From Patella vulgata (taxonomy: Eukaryota; Mollusca; Gastropoda; Patellidae): DNA of 64,000 nucleotides. The notes under the pieces were generated by a model, which searched no databases, had not been told where the DNA came from, and saw only the letters and a list, made by a program, of their open reading frames with translations. The position numbers were made by a program, and so were the translations under genes. The stretch lies in contig NC_065884.2 in NCBI RefSeq assembly GCF_932274485.2, positions 55,490,546 through 55,554,545 of the forward strand, written 5' to 3'. Shown here piece after piece: positions 1-13,308 of the stretch (position 1 is the stretch's first letter; every line of letters starts with the position of its first letter).

Positions 1-282
1 CTGATTATGATTTGGATACATGCATTCCCCAGACTTTGTCATGCATGCAATAACATTCTAAAATATGGTAATAATACCTAAATTGCGCTGTTGGAATTAG
101 TCCGTAGACCACGCCTATACCGACCTGTAGGACCTGTGATATACGGTAAATAGTGTGGGGTGTCAGATTTTGCCTCCATAAATCGAGTATTAAATTTTTG
201 ACCTTGTTTGACATGAACACTGCCGACACAGCTCGATTCTTTTTTTTTATCACAAATAATATGTACTGCATACACTCAAATT

Positions 283-850
283 ATTATACCCCGCCTTTCG
301 ACGAAAGCAAGGGACTATTTAAATGGTCTGTCTGTATGTCCGTCATACTTTTTGGGACACAGTAACCTTCCTTCTAATTTAGCTAGAATGTTTAAACTTG
401 GTATGGGTGTTGATTAGGTAAATGTCTTGATTGAGTTCAAAGATGAGCATTTTCTAGTTAGAGTAAGCAGGGATTGGTTGATGCTTTCGGACACGATATC
501 TTTGCTTCTAATTAAGTAAGTGTGATGAAACGTGGTGTATAGTTTCATCACATCAATACCTTAACTAAGTTAGATAGTGAGCATTTTCGGATCAGGGTGA
601 GCAAAGCGATAAGCAATTTGATTGGTCGAGACTTTGGACCTCGAAAACTTTCATTGTAATTGAGTGATAGTGGTGAAACTTCATGTATAGTCTCATTACA
701 CCAACAGCTTAACAAAGTTCGATGTTGAGTGTTTTCTGTTTAGGCGAAGTACATAGTTCAATCTGTTTGGTCGAGACTTTAGAATACAATAACTCTCCTT
801 CTGATTGGGATAGAATGTTGAAATTTTGTGTAGGTGTCTATTTGCAGGGG
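283..850 (-). repeat. Repeat family R (sub-repeat end, minus orientation)
   Basis: This is the sub-repeat end of family R, inverted relative to the fuller copy at 18888-20168. It begins at an ACCCCGCCTTTCGACGAAAG-type terminus. It then runs through degenerate units of about 120 bp containing phrases such as GAGCATTTTC, ATTTGATTGGTCGAGAC and TGTATAGTTTCAT. No coding capacity is seen. Confidence 0.7.
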
Positions 851-1659
851 TCAAAATTCGTGAAATTATTAAGGTTTCACTCTCATTAAATATATATTAT
901 TGTAAAATATTTAGTTATTAAAGTTTAGCACTAATTAAATATGTAACAATATTGTCGTTGCGACATTGTTTTCAAATTTATAGACAAGGAATAGAGAAAT
1001 ATGATGGCTAAAACAATATTGTTATCTTTACAAATTATTCTCCATTGTCGAAATATTAGTTATGGTATGAGTTTATTTAAAACGCAAGTGTATAAAAACA
1101 CGTGATAGGAAAATTACCATTTCATATTTGGCAAGAGTGACCAATCACATGATTAATTACATCATAATTAGCCAATAGAATAATTAATTACTGTGAATCT
1201 GAGAATATATAATTAATAGAATGTGCGTTCTAGGTAGACAGCCTTGTGGTTCTTGTAGGGAGAAGATGTAGGAATTTCCATCAGCAGACTCGCTGAGTCT
1301 GTATGAGAGGGGGTTAGAAAGAATGACTTTAATATAATGCTTGTAACTACATTGTACTAGACGATCAAGGGCTGTTCCAAAATATGTAGTAAGAAATGAT
1401 GCATGGGTTATACGCCGGATGTGGACACCGGTTTTAATGGCTGTCCGCTCTCCACGTCTGACAGACGACCCATGGTGCTACAAATATTGTTTCATTGATG
1501 TTGACAATTAATTAAAGTATTATTTAACAAACTCTGTGATTTGTTTAACTTCCTCGGGTTCAACGATTCCGCTATTGGGATATATCGTAATATGTTTCTT
1601 GTAATATAGCAGCGCCCTTACCGACTTGCCATTAAATGCAATTTCATTTCTTTTTCAGA
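850..1659. other. Upstream and 5' intron region of the glycosyltransferase-like gene
   Basis: AT-rich DNA with no recognisable coding exon. A pyrimidine-rich tract followed by CAG ends at 1659, immediately before an ATG at 1660. The gene therefore probably has a noncoding first exon somewhere upstream; its position cannot be fixed by eye. The GC-richer part at about 1240-1490 may be part of a repeat. Confidence 0.4.
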
Positions 1660-2612
1660 TGAAGTCAAAAGCCGTCGTACTTATAATATTCTTGTTAGTA
1701 CTGGTCTTAACCATCATATATGTATATAATTTGACCAATCATTCAGAATACAACAAGGGTGAAATTAAAACAGATCATGCACAAGAATCCGTACCATCCC
1801 ATCAGGCGATGATGACATTTAAGAAGCCAATACCATCACGCCAGAAGATGACAACTAGGCAGCCATTACCTAAGATACATGCCATAGTTACCATGCCATT
1901 ATTAACCAAGAAAGATTTGCAGACAAAAAAATACAAAACATCTACAATAGAAAAAATTAAAGAACGAATGTCAGAATTTATAACCGGCCTACAAAACACT
2001 TTAAACCATGAATGTATTTATCGTGTTCATTTTCTTTATAACGAGTCCGATGTTGTCGATTACGTTAAAGCACACGTTACAACTAATACGGCCAAATTGG
2101 TGTTTGATCGCGTTGAAGACCCGCGAAAGCATATCACTTATTTTGACTTCGCCTATGAGAAGCTTCAAGGAGAAATTGCCATGTATACGCCCATCGATGT
2201 TTATCCTGGAGAAGGGTTCGAATTCATCAACAATGATGACCTGATTTCTAAGAAGCTGATGTATATTCTAACAAGACATGGTAAACAAGAGAAAAACTGT
2301 GATATGGGAAAAATCAGTAACAATTGTGATAGAAAGCTTTATATAGGCTCTCACGATTCGTACATCTTTGTACCTAACGGACCCCTGTCTCCCCAAATCC
2401 GAAAGGCACTTAATTTTTGGTCAATAGTGTGGGGTCAGGAAAATATAGCCATACACACTTTTAGAAATTTGGGACACTTTAAAGTGACCAATCCATGTGA
2501 AGTATTATTTGTATATCATATACATTGTAGTAATTTGCGTGATACTACTCGATACAGAATAAATACGAACGCAAACACGGGGATGGCTCCTCCTACTGAC
2601 ACTTTAACATAA
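1660..2612 (+). CDS. Type II membrane glycosyltransferase-like protein
   Basis: A 317-residue protein encoded in one exon. The start is set at 1660 because a splice acceptor (polypyrimidine plus CAG) abuts this ATG; an in-frame ATG at 1626 lies in the presumed intron. Residues 2-25 form a hydrophobic signal anchor (KAVVLIIFLLVLVLTIIYVY), followed by a Lys/Pro-rich stem. The C-terminal half carries IYTP-like and IGSHDSYIF segments, then ENIAIHTFRNLGHFKVTNPC, then a VYHIHCSNLR motif. This order (SxDxxIF, xxNxIAxxxxxxGxxVxNPC, HxHxSNxR) recalls a family of glycosyltransferase-like proteins seen in plants, algae and invertebrates. The topology fits a Golgi lumenal enzyme. Donor, acceptor and linkage are unknown. 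No frameshift is visible. The family call is inferred from motifs only. Confidence 0.7.
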
Positions 2613-2639
2613 GTTTTATTGTAACGCCTACAACAGAAA

Positions 2640-3960
2640 AGAAGCATCTTATTTAATAATACTCTGTAATTTCAATCAATTATGCTTTCTAGGGATGACG
2701 TCACATATTCTGACGCTGATAAGATTTAATTCCGACAATCATTAATTTAGTTCATCTTTCAATGATAAACGCCTTTACGGTAATTTTCAAGTTTTGTTTT
2801 GTTTTGTTTGGTTTTTTTTTTTTTTGGGGGGGGGGAGTATTTATTGCTTTAAAAATATAATATATCTTCATACCATTTGATTCGCTTGATGTCCAAAAGA
2901 TCCACGAGAAAACGCTGCGTTAGAGCTAATTAAAACGATGGTTTCAGGTGCGCCACGGTGAAAAACGAATAAGAAGGAAATCTGGCCTGATAGACAGAGC
3001 GAGTTGTTCAAATGCGATCAAGAAATGAATGTAAAACTTAAGCCGAAGCATTTGTACTGGCTACTACTGCAAAATGAAATGTTATTTTCCGCAACGAGTT
3101 AAATTTCGACATGATAGTACCGAAGAGACCAAAGAAGTACCAGATTACTCGAAACTAAAAATCTTTGTACGAATCGTTTGTCTATCATATCAGTGAATTG
3201 ATAAAGAAAACAATTGCGAATTCCGTGATATAGGCCAAAGTAGTATGACCTCTATGCCCATATGACGAAAACAAGAAATCCCGTAATAGCACGTTTTAGC
3301 GCCGGCATTTTCTGATATTAGGTGCCGTATTAGAAAAATCTCAATACCTAGGACAGCAAGTCGAAAGCTTGAAGAAAACTCCTTCGTTTGACATGGTTAA
3401 CTATAAGTCTTGTGTTGGCACATTTCCGCGCTTTGTGTGACTATCTTTAACATGTCTTTTTCCAGATTCTGAACACGAAGCATCATTTTCTTATAAAATT
3501 TGAAAAACAACCACGTTTACGTCGTGCTTAACTACAAAATGTTATTTATTTCAATATTTCAATGGATTGTGTCCTCACCTCATCCTCGGTTACTGCCTTC
3601 TTTTATATCTATTTGCATTTTATATCATCTTATGTAATCGGTAATAATCATCTGTCTCTTAATATTCTTTTACATTTTTCATCGATATTATAAACTGAAA
3701 TTAATGTATGCATGATAAACAATTTAATATTGTTCATTTGTATTAGATGATAATAATATTTTTATTTTATTACATTGAATTAATGGTGCCCTTTTTTTTT
3801 CTTTTTTTTTTACTAATGTAGATAACGTTTGTTATGCATGTATATCACATCACAGATATGTTGACTTTCGTATTAAAAAATGTATAAACTATAACATAAA
3901 TAACTACGTTTCGAAGAGCATTTTCTTAAGGTTATCACGCTAATAAAGTAATTTATAAAC
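2640..3960. other. Intergenic DNA, nothing recognised
   Basis: AT-rich spacer 3' of the glycosyltransferase-like gene. It has short T and G runs near 2810-2836 and a pyrimidine tract near 3790. I see no exon, repeat border or RNA gene. Confidence 0.5.
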
Positions 3961-4468
3961 CTATAACGGTAAATCTCTTTGATCTTTGGGGTATATTCTA
4001 TGCCCGGAATAACCTGCTGTCTGAATATATAGAGAGGTATTTGGGGTTATTCTTCTAAAAAAATTTCTTTAAACCTGTACCGGGTAATTCTTCCAGGGTA
4101 GGTTTTTTCCATAAGAAAACATGATATAAGGTTTTTCTTATGGGAATTCTGGGATATTCTGATTTTACGTACATCTAAACATAAACATAGACGGTTTATA
4201 AGCAAGATAAAGTCATCGATTTCGGTTATGCGGGGGAAGAAAGACTTCAGAAAAAAACCTCGAAGAAAAACTTCGGCCTGCCGGCCTCGGTTTTCTTTTT
4301 CTCGGGTTATTTTCTTCAGTCTTTCTGACCCAGGCATAACCTCAGTCTCGTGCTTTATCCTACACATAATGTGGGGCAAATATATACAGAAGAGCTACAA
4401 TACATCATGAAACCATACGTGACAATATGATCAAAGCGCATGGACTCTAGAAGGTGATAATCTACAGC

Positions 4469-4808
4469 TAGCCTGGAGATCAGGTGTTCGATCCCTGCAT
4501 TGGCCGAGAAAGTTCATCCAGATTTTCCGGCGTGTTTCCACCCTTGTCAGTGAAGCAGAACGGGGGGGGGGGGGTCTGACAAGGGCAACTGTCTAGTCGT
4601 TCGGATGGGACGAGAAACCGAGGTCCCGTGTACACATTGACGTGCACATAAAAGATCCCTTGACAGTTGGAATTCGATATAAGAGTAGGCCGTAGTGCCG
4701 CTGTCTGGCCAAAATTTCGCTCATAGCACACAGAATTGCCTGTGCCCGTCTTCATTAATCCAGTTCGGAGCAGAACAGTAGGACGCTAAACCCCATCTCA
4801 TTTCATTA
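4469..4808 (+). mobile_element. SINE-B copy, head truncated
   Basis: tRNA-derived SINE-B. The copy begins inside the tRNA-like head (GCTAGCCTGGAG), keeps the B-box-like GTTCGATCC, runs through the full body (AAGATCCCTTGACAGTTGGA and others) and ends in the family tail TTAAACCCCAT, adjoining CATTTCATT repeats. Short open frames here are SINE shadows. Confidence 0.85.
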
Positions 4809-5640
4809 TATTTGATAATCTACAAAAACTAACTACATGTAATTAACTAGGGATTCAAGAGTTCCTCATAGCAAGGCAACTCTCTTCCCCATTACTCGCA
4901 TGGTCGCTCCCTCACATGGCCGTTATAGCCTACCATGGATCACCAGCCGACAGTCATAAGAACTATCACCTATTTTAACATACAGATTGTCCACGTTTCC
5001 ATATGGTGGCTGATAGTGGCCATGTTATATCTCGCCCTTTTCATAACGCGACAACACGACATCACGACAGTATTGACGCAATCATACGACACTTAACTCT
5101 GTCGTATCATCGTGTTATTTTTATCGTAACGTCGAGATGTCGACTTATTGGTATAGTCTCTTTCTACAAGTCACAAAAATACAGCTGTACTCGTTACAAC
5201 AGATTAGATACATATAAATAAGACTTGTCAGAAGAGATAATAGGAAAACGTTGATTAATTATTCGTTTTCTAAAAAAAATGAAACATTTTGCGCCCAAAA
5301 TTGAATTATATTTGGTATTATATTTAAAAAATCTAGAATTATAATAGCAGGACAAAAGTGAGTCAGCTATGTTAATTCCTTGAATAAGAAGTGGTGTCGG
5401 TAGGTATCGAACAAGCATGCATTGCCTCGTGTACGACAACCACCAATACTTATAGATTACCGAAGCGATAGTTTAGAAGCGATTTCAGAAGATTTCCAAT
5501 TTATTTTATTAGAGTGGGAAGGGGATTATATAAAACCTCAAATCAGACCACATAAAATCACCGCATTGGTGTAGCACGCGATCCCAATAAGTGCAGGGTT
5601 TTTTTTTATGAGGTGAAGAAAGCGATTTGCAGCTGTAATT

Positions 5641-6594
5641 GTATGGAAGTATGGAAGCGTGTTGGGTCACTACTTATTGAAATAATATCGCAACACATCG
5701 AACTAAAATATGTCAACTTCATGAGTTATATTACAAAAAATCGACTTAATAAGTCGACTCGGCGCATTAAATTCACCTCTTAACGACAAAAACTATGTCG
5801 ATATGTTTACATCATGCCAATAATCGATTTGACTCTAAATCAACAAGTCATATTTTAATGCAATATATAGACTTAATAATGTCGCCGTTTTCAGTTATGT
5901 ACCAGGTGCTTAATTTCATTGCCCGAGATTGCTTATTCATGAAAGTGCAGCCAATGATGGGGTTTAACGTCCACTCGACACAAACTAGGTCATTTCGGGA
6001 CACCTAAAGACCCCTAAAATTAAACCATATGTTAGTTCCGAAATGACCTAGTTTATAGACATAATAATGTCGCCGTTTTCAATTATGTACCACGTGCTTA
6101 ATTTCCTGGCCCGAGATTGCTTATTCATGAAAGTGCAGCCAATGATGGGGTTTAACGTCCACTCGACACAAACTAGGTCATTTCGGGACCCCTAAAGACC
6201 CCTAAAATTAAACCATATGTTAGTTCCGAAATGACCTAGTTTGTGTCGAGTGGACGTTAAACCCCATCATTGGCTGCACTTTCATGAATAAGCAATCTCG
6301 GGCAATGAAATTAAGCACGTGGTACATAACTGAAAACGGCGACATTATTAAGTCTTTATATTGCATTAAAATATGACTTGTTGATTTAGAGTCAAATCGA
6401 CTATTGGCATGATGTAAACATATCGATATAGCTTTTGTCGACAAGAGTGGTGAATTTAATGCGCCAAGTCGACTTTATTAAGTCGATATGTTGTAATATA
6501 ACTCATGAAGTTGACATATTTTAGTTCGATGTGTTGCGATATTATCTCAATAAGTAGTGACCCAAATACGCTTCCATACAAATACGCTTCCATA
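5641..6594. mobile_element. Large palindromic foldback element with SINE-A tail apex
   Basis: The left arm (about 5641-6054) and right arm (about 6230-6594) are near-perfect inverted copies. Both outer ends carry a duplicated TATGGAAGC-type motif next to GGGTCACTACTTA. The centre consists of opposed SINE-A 3' tails (TTAACGTCCACTCGACACAA and its complement). A 188-bp block is duplicated in tandem at 5867-6054 and 6055-6242, so the inner left arm is present twice. No protein coding is seen. It looks like a foldback or MITE-type DNA element that includes SINE tail sequence. Confidence 0.8.
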
Positions 6595-6599
6595 AAATG

Positions 6600-6925
6600 A
6601 TAGGTCGCTAATAGCGCGGTTTTAATTTCCTATTTTCTACTTTTGGCGCCTTCTTACTGACATTAATAAATACAAAAATATGTCTAAGTCGAAAGTCGAC
6701 AAGACGGTATACAAGCCAAAATGCAAGTCGAAAATTAGAAATTAGGAAAAAACGAGGGGTGCTATAAATTATTTCTTAATTTCCTATTTTCGAGTTGATT
6801 TTGGCTTGTATAGAGTGTTGTCGCCTCACATTTTGTCGTAACTTCTACCTTTCGACTTTTCGACTTTCGCGTTCTGAAGAGGCGAAAAGTAGAAATTATG
6901 AATGGTAGTTATAGGCTTCCATACC
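6600..6925. mobile_element. Palindromic MITE, family P, copy 1
   Basis: Self-complementary element. Its outer ends are versions of TTTCTACTTTTGGCGCC and GGCGAAAAGTAGAAATTA. The inner arms contain AAGTCGACAAGACGGTATAC and its near complement. A second copy lies at 43797-44062. It abuts the larger palindrome at 5641-6594, so the two may be parts of one composite element. Confidence 0.65.
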
Positions 6926-7184
6926 ATTTAGAGTTAGTCGGGTTTCCAAAATTGCCATCATTTTGGAAAACGTTATCATAAGTTTCCTGGACATTATCAT
7001 TAGTACCGGTAACGATATTATTATCATTATTAATACCTGTAACGATATTATCGACAAATTGCAGATCGTAAACAATTAGCAAGTGCTAATAAAATAAAAT
7101 ATATACCGAAGCGACAGTCGTGTTCTCAAGGAGTGGGTATGCAGTATGCACGTTCAGTATAGACCTATCTGTTCTTCTTTAAAG

Positions 7185-7465
7185 GGGGGTTGGATGGCCG
7201 AATGGTTAGCACGCGCGCGATGTATCATACGGTCTGTCATTGAGTCAACTGGCGGGGTTTCGATTCCCCGGTTGTACGTGACAAGGAGTAGGGTTGCCTG
7301 TCCAACCTAGTGGGTTTTCTCCGGGTCCTCCGGTTTCCTCCCACAGCTAAAGACCCCTACGCGCAAGCGAATTATGGGAATAAAATTGAACCATATGTTA
7401 GTCCCGAAATGACCTAGTTTGTGTCGAGTGGACGTTAAACCCCATCTCTCCCTCTCTCTCTCTCA
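7185..7465 (+). mobile_element. SINE-A, full length
   Basis: Full tRNA-headed SINE-A. The head has an A-box-like TGGCCGAATGG and a B-box-like GGTTTCGATTCC. The body contains TTTTCTCCGGGTCCTCCGG and ACCATATGTTAGTCCCGAAA. The tail is GTTAAACCCCAT followed by a CT microsatellite. TSDs are TCTTTAAAG at 7176-7184 and 7466-7474. Confidence 0.9.
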
Positions 7466-7905
7466 TCTTTAAAGTTAAATTGTTAATCTGGTCATACGAG
7501 AGTTATGTCCAACGGGCATATAGTTAGAGTTTTTCACAGACTCATGATTCATCTCTAATAACAAATATTCGAATAAAACATTTCAGTTACAGGCGCGTTG
7601 TTGCATAGCACGAAGCAAACATTCGTAAAACATAGGCAATCACGTGACATAATTCATTCACTATTTATTTATCAATGAAACCCTTAAAATAATTCTCAAA
7701 TGTAGCTTGTTTATTGTAAAATTCTTTTCTAACGGGTCGTTGACCGCCATAATATAGTGGAATATAATACATAGTAGACTTAAATTATGTTTGCCAAAAT
7801 ACTTGTACACTACTCGTACAGCATACGTAATTGCCCCCACCCCGAAAAAACAACAACACATAATCCGTTTTCGTATATTTATCATTTAATTATGATATAA
7901 TTTAA

Positions 7906-8279
7906 AGTTACAATTTCATATTTTTAAGTTATATTTTTAAAATGTATTAAAATAAAGCCCAAAAATTGATGGTATCTATAAACAGTCCTACCTTGTTAAA
8001 CAATATTCCTATTAATCCTATAATCCACTAGTGCCGGTTGACAAACTGGCAAAATATAATTTTCAACTTCAAATTCAAACGTTTGAAGATAGCTATTCCA
8101 TGGTGGGGAATAGGAAAACAAGGGGGGTAATTGGGAGGTAATTGTGTTATTTCCGGTGTGAAGATTTTTAAGTGTGAGAAAGATAACCTATGATCGTATA
8201 ATAGTGAGTTGACAACCTATTGAGCAAAAGACAGAAATAATTATGTTTTGACTTTCTTAGAAAATATGAAATTGTAACT
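7906..8279 (+). mobile_element. TTAA-flanked MITE, copy 1
   Basis: Terminal inverted repeats begin AGTTACAATTTCATATTTT and end in the complement. The flanks are TTAA (7902-7905) and CTAA (8280-8283), a decayed TTAA duplication. A TTAA target suggests a piggyBac-like or Kolobok-like origin. Noncoding. Other copies are at 10381-10748 and 37196-37539. Confidence 0.8.
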
Positions 8280-8379
8280 CTAAAGAAGTTAACAACGCTA
8301 TCCTGTGCTGTGACTCTCTCAAACTGCCACTCTAATCATTTTAGCTGTGTTTTTTTTCTCTGTCTACCTGAAATAAATG

Positions 8380-8617
8380 AGAGTGAGATAGAGAGAAATG
8401 GGGTTTAACGTCAACTCGACACAAACTAGGTCATTTCGGGACTAACATATGGTTTAATTTTATTTCTATAATTCGTTTGCGCGTAGGGGTCTTTAGCAGT
8501 GGGAGGAAACCGGAGGACCCGGAGAAAACCCACGAGGTTGGGCAGGCGACCCTACTCCTTGTCACGTACAACCGGGGATTCGAAACCACGCCAGTCGACT
8601 CAATAACAGACTTTATG
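8380..8617 (-). mobile_element. SINE-A, head truncated
   Basis: Minus-strand SINE-A with GA-microsatellite tail and full body. It stops before the A box. A short repeat ATAAATG flanks it at 8373-8379 and 8618-8624, consistent with 5' truncation during target-primed integration. Confidence 0.85.
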
Positions 8618-9237
8618 ATAAATGGATATGATGATATTTACCTACACATTACAATAAGAGGTGTCATGTTCCTAAGCCCAATTAAATCAAATTGTCTCAG
8701 TGGAAAATGATAATCGCCGAATTCAGTTTAGACCTTCTACCTAATTAATCAGCAGGGTTGTTGCGTTCCAGAAGGTGTGAAGAGTTGACTAATGAACACA
8801 TTTTAATAGTCCATGGATTTCCTTCTAAAATCGGAGACCATAAGAAAAAATATAAAGTAGCAAGAAGTCTGAATTAATAGAATGTTAATAATAATAAAAT
8901 AATAATAATAATAATAATAAGGAAACGGAAGTACACACAGACAGACCACGACATTATCCAAGTAAAATTACTGTATCTCAAAAACAACCTGGGATAACTC
9001 GTGTTTTGCGACACTTCCCGATTCTTCAAATCTTTGTTTCGGGTCAACCGTAGTAAATACCTATATGTTAAAATTATATATGCATGTTCTGTCACACATG
9101 TAACATTAAAGCTTTCCTGAAACATTATAACCTTATGAACCTAGTGGTATCACTTCCTCGAGAAAGAGTAAGTGTAAACTGTGCCCTGTATGACAAAATC
9201 CATATACTTTAGCTATCATGTATACGCTCGACGGAGC

Positions 9238-12200
9238 CTAAAATATGCCGAAGTACGAAAATAATGATGAACTCAGATTGAGATGTGTCCAGAATTCATA
9301 CCAACCTGTATGTAAATATGATGGACCAGGTTTAATTCGGGGACCAACATTTTTAAAAGCAATTGGTGTTGGAAAATCATTACTTTTCGCCCATTCGTTT
9401 GCAGCACCCTGTAGATCAAAATTAAGGTTCTCTGGCGATACGAATTCGTTCTGCAACCACGCCTGAAAGTATATTATATATAGTCCTACCAGAATATGTC
9501 CATAATCTTATTGTCATGGTTTTATTAAATTACTTTTACACATTGCCATTACCAGATACAGATATATTCATATCTATAATATAAATCAGCCTTTTTTGAC
9601 AGAGAGAGAGAGAGAAATGGGGTTTAACGTCCACTTGACACAAACTAGGTCATTTCGGGACTAATATACGGTTTATTTTTTATTTATTTCAATAATTCGC
9701 TAGCGCGTAGGGGTCTTTAGCAGTGGGAGGAAACCGGAGGACCCGGAAAAAACCCACGAGGTTGGACAGGCGACCCTACTCCCTTGTCACGTACAACCGG
9801 GGATTCGAAACCACGCCAGTTGACTCAATGACAGGCTTTATGATACAGCACACACGTGCTAACCATTCGGCCATCCAACCCCCCACTTTTTTGACAGACA
9901 CGAAATTATTCTTACTGTTTAAAAGGTAATGTGTAATTTATTATGAATCCCTTATTTATATAACACAAGCTGAACTAAACCAAAAGAATTAAAGATGCAT
10001 TTTCCCAGCTCTTTAGGTCACTCGGGGTTACAGGTAGGGACCCCCCCCCCTCCCAAATGTTGGGACGAAAAACAGAGGTCCCGTGTACACATAGGCGTGC
10101 ACGTAAAAGATCCCTTGACAGTTGGAATAAAGTTTTGCTTTAAGAAATATTGTAACACATATCCAAACTATCAACCGGGAAAAATATTTGTGTTAACGAT
10201 ATATTACATCTTTCTACATGGCGCTAACTTAACGCGTGCGCAATGCACCTGTTTAGACTGTAAAGTCAGGTTCAGTAGCCACGGAAGAAGTCTTCCTCTT
10301 TTGTGTTTTGACTCTGTGAGAAACATCTGAATTCTCATCAAGAGAAGAGTCGCCACTTATAGACATGACAGCTAAATTAAAGTTACAATTTCATATTTTT
10401 AAGTTATATTTTTAAAATTTATTAAAATAAAGCCTTAAAATAGATGGTATCCATAAACAGTCCTACCTTGTTAAAGAATAATCCTATTAATCCTATAATT
10501 CACTATTGCCAGCTGAGAAATTGGCAAAAATATCATTTTTAGCTTCAAATTCAAACGTTTGAACATAGCTATTCCATGGAGGTAATAGGAAAACAAGGGA
10601 GGTAATTGTGTTATTATTTCCTGTGTCAATGATTTTTAAGGGTGGGAAGTAATTCCCACGATGGTATAATAGTGAGTTGATAACCTATTGAGCAAAAGAC
10701 ATAGAATAATTATGTTTTGACTTTCTTAGAAAATATGAAATTATCGCTTTAAGACGAAGACTTTTGACTGGCCTGACTATTGTTGGGTGTTCCGTCAATA
10801 GGGGGCCGCCGCCCCTCTCGTAATAAAAACACGTGTTATACACTATCTAAGGTTAAAACTCTGCCTTTACAGGGGAGTAAACCAGCTTAATTATAAATGA
10901 TAATTATTTGAAAATTCGGGTCTTTACTTTTGCCCCTAAGAAAGTTAGCATACACTTCCTCATACACGATATTCAACAAGCTTACCATATAATTGTCAGC
11001 TACGTTAAAATATGAGTCATTTACAACAAAACTGCCATGATAGTTCATAAGTCGATCATCGTGGGCATAGTAAACATTTTTGTAGATTTCATTACCTGTT
11101 AAAAAGAAACACAATGCGTGAAATTATGGAGGATGTTGGATGAGAAAGTTCCTTAGGACTTTGCAGTGTCGTTTCCCATTGTCAGTGGTGAACGGTTGGG
11201 GCCTGGTGAGACACCGCGTAATGTCGTGCCCTTTGGACGAACAACCGGAGTTTTGCGTACATGTTGGCGAGTTCATAAAATGACCCATTACTTCCCCAGA
11301 TTTTGCGTACATGTTGGCGCATTCCTAAAATGACCGTTACAATTGGAATTTGATCAAGAGTATTTGCAGAAACGCCGCTGTCCTGGCAACATTTCCCTCT
11401 CAGAGTCATACAACACTGCATGGCCTCACTCGGCAAACCTCGGCAGATTCCGTTACTCTACATCTAGCCTCGGCTGTATGAAGGTAAGTGATATGTACCT
11501 ACGCCTATACAACTGGGATGCGGCACCGGTTTACTCATTAGGAAAACTTGTCGCTTTTAAAAAGAAGTTATCAAAATTGCGTCGTTCGATGCGTGTGTAG
11601 AATTTCAGTGCAAAGTTGTCCTTGGTTGAAGAAAATCGGATAACCTTCAAAGAAAAACAGCTTCAGACTTTGAAATATTTGTATGATAAAACATTCTTCA
11701 AAGACGTCGTCATGGGCAACGCCGTTGGTAATCCGGGAACTTGAAAGTAGTTCCAATAGCGGACTTCGTCATACAGCCGAGGCTAGATGTAGGGTACTGG
11801 AATCTGCTGAGGTTTGTCGAGTGTGCATGGCCTATGGCTATACCCGGTTTCATTATCACGGTTGATTCAAGCATGGAGGACGTAAAAACATTATGTTTTG
11901 CAGTATTACAGTTCTTCCCACCATAACGTTTGTGGTAAGACCAAGAGAATAGTCCGTCAAGATTTAGAACTTATCATTGTTACAAAATACATTCAATACC
12001 GTTTACGCAACATGACAATACTAGATACAGAACTCTTTCTAATTTAAACTCTTCGTGTATATACATCATTATGGGTTTCAAATCTTATAAAGGCATCAGG
12101 CATCACCGTCATTCGAGAATAAGATGGTTCTCTTATAAGATGATCCCGGGCTTACCTCTTGGTGCGCCCCTAACCTTGTCGTAGGCCATAGCCGCTAATT

Positions 12201-13271
12201 TAGGATATCTTGAAGACCATAATGCGTTAGTATATGGCACTTTCTGCAAAAATTAAATTTAAAAGATAACCACACAAAGCCTGGGAATACGCCCACACAG
12301 CAGTTTTATCTCAAAAATGCACAGCCATTGACACCAGGTTATCCGAAAGGAAAACATAGATGTTGACCAGATTTGATAAGGATACTGTATGCCTCCAAAA
12401 TTGTAATCTCTGTCGTGTTCGCAAGCTTTTCTGGACGGAGACATAATATATCTCTGGAACAGAATGCTCAAAATCTGTAAGGTTCATCCTCATCGGGGGG
12501 TAACTCTGGAACGGGAGCTTGGAAAATAAATCTAGTTTATCCCCACATGACCCCAATGCTTTGCACGAAATTTGACAATAAAAACTGTAGCCTATATCGC
12601 GTGGGTGTACAAAATTTAAATCGATTCTACGCTTATGTGGTCCTACATTTAAATTGAAAATCAAAAATGTATCATTTACAGAGAAATATATTGTATATTG
12701 GCATGTTATAAGAAACATAAAAAAACCAAATATCAGACAAATATTATTTGGAATTTTATTTAAAGGTTAAATAACGCATACGACCTTTAATGATGCCTCT
12801 AGTTGGGGCAAATCAGCACCAGTTAAACCTCTGGCATCAACATCAATGGCTATCTCAGTTGCATTATAGAATATATTATACCGTATAATATTATCACGAC
12901 CACCTCCTATATTAGCATGGACTTCATTCTGTAATATCGAAAAACATAAAAATACAAGTAGTACACAGTTTACTGGTCTGCCTCTATGTATCAGGGAACT
13001 CGGTTGTTCATGCCATCCGAACCCTGCAAGGCCCTCCGTCATTCCCCAATGACAGGGGGTGAGAGTGAGGGTGTCATGCCGACAAATCCCGACGATCTTT
13101 CTCGGCTAACACTAGGGCCGCCGGCCTTCCTGGTTAGCGAACTAACGTCATACTCGCTGAGCCACCGTGGCTCCCTCATTATTCTTAAACTTTATTATCG
13201 ATCTGTCTTATATTCATTGGATGCATAGTTAATTTCCTAGCGAAAATGTTATTATTACTACATTATTGGAT

Positions 13272-13308
<37 letters not shown>

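Noticed and set aside
4005-4345. Possible MITE with CCGGAATAACC and AGGCATAACC ends
   Set aside because: The inverted ends are too poor and no target duplication was seen, so it is not listed as a feature.
4480-4755. Open frames of 60-90 codons inside SINE copies, also at 18000, 56400, 59400 and 61050
   Set aside because: Their sequence follows SINE-A or SINE-B consensus and recurs in each copy. They are not genes.
5003-5221. Short plus-strand frame rich in CGACA repeats
   Set aside because: The composition resembles diverged palindromic repeat DNA next to the 5.6-kb foldback; there is no protein signal.
7185-7275. tRNA-like heads with A and B boxes in SINE-A and SINE-B
   Set aside because: They are fused to SINE bodies, carry target duplications and lack a clean cloverleaf. 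They are not tRNA genes.
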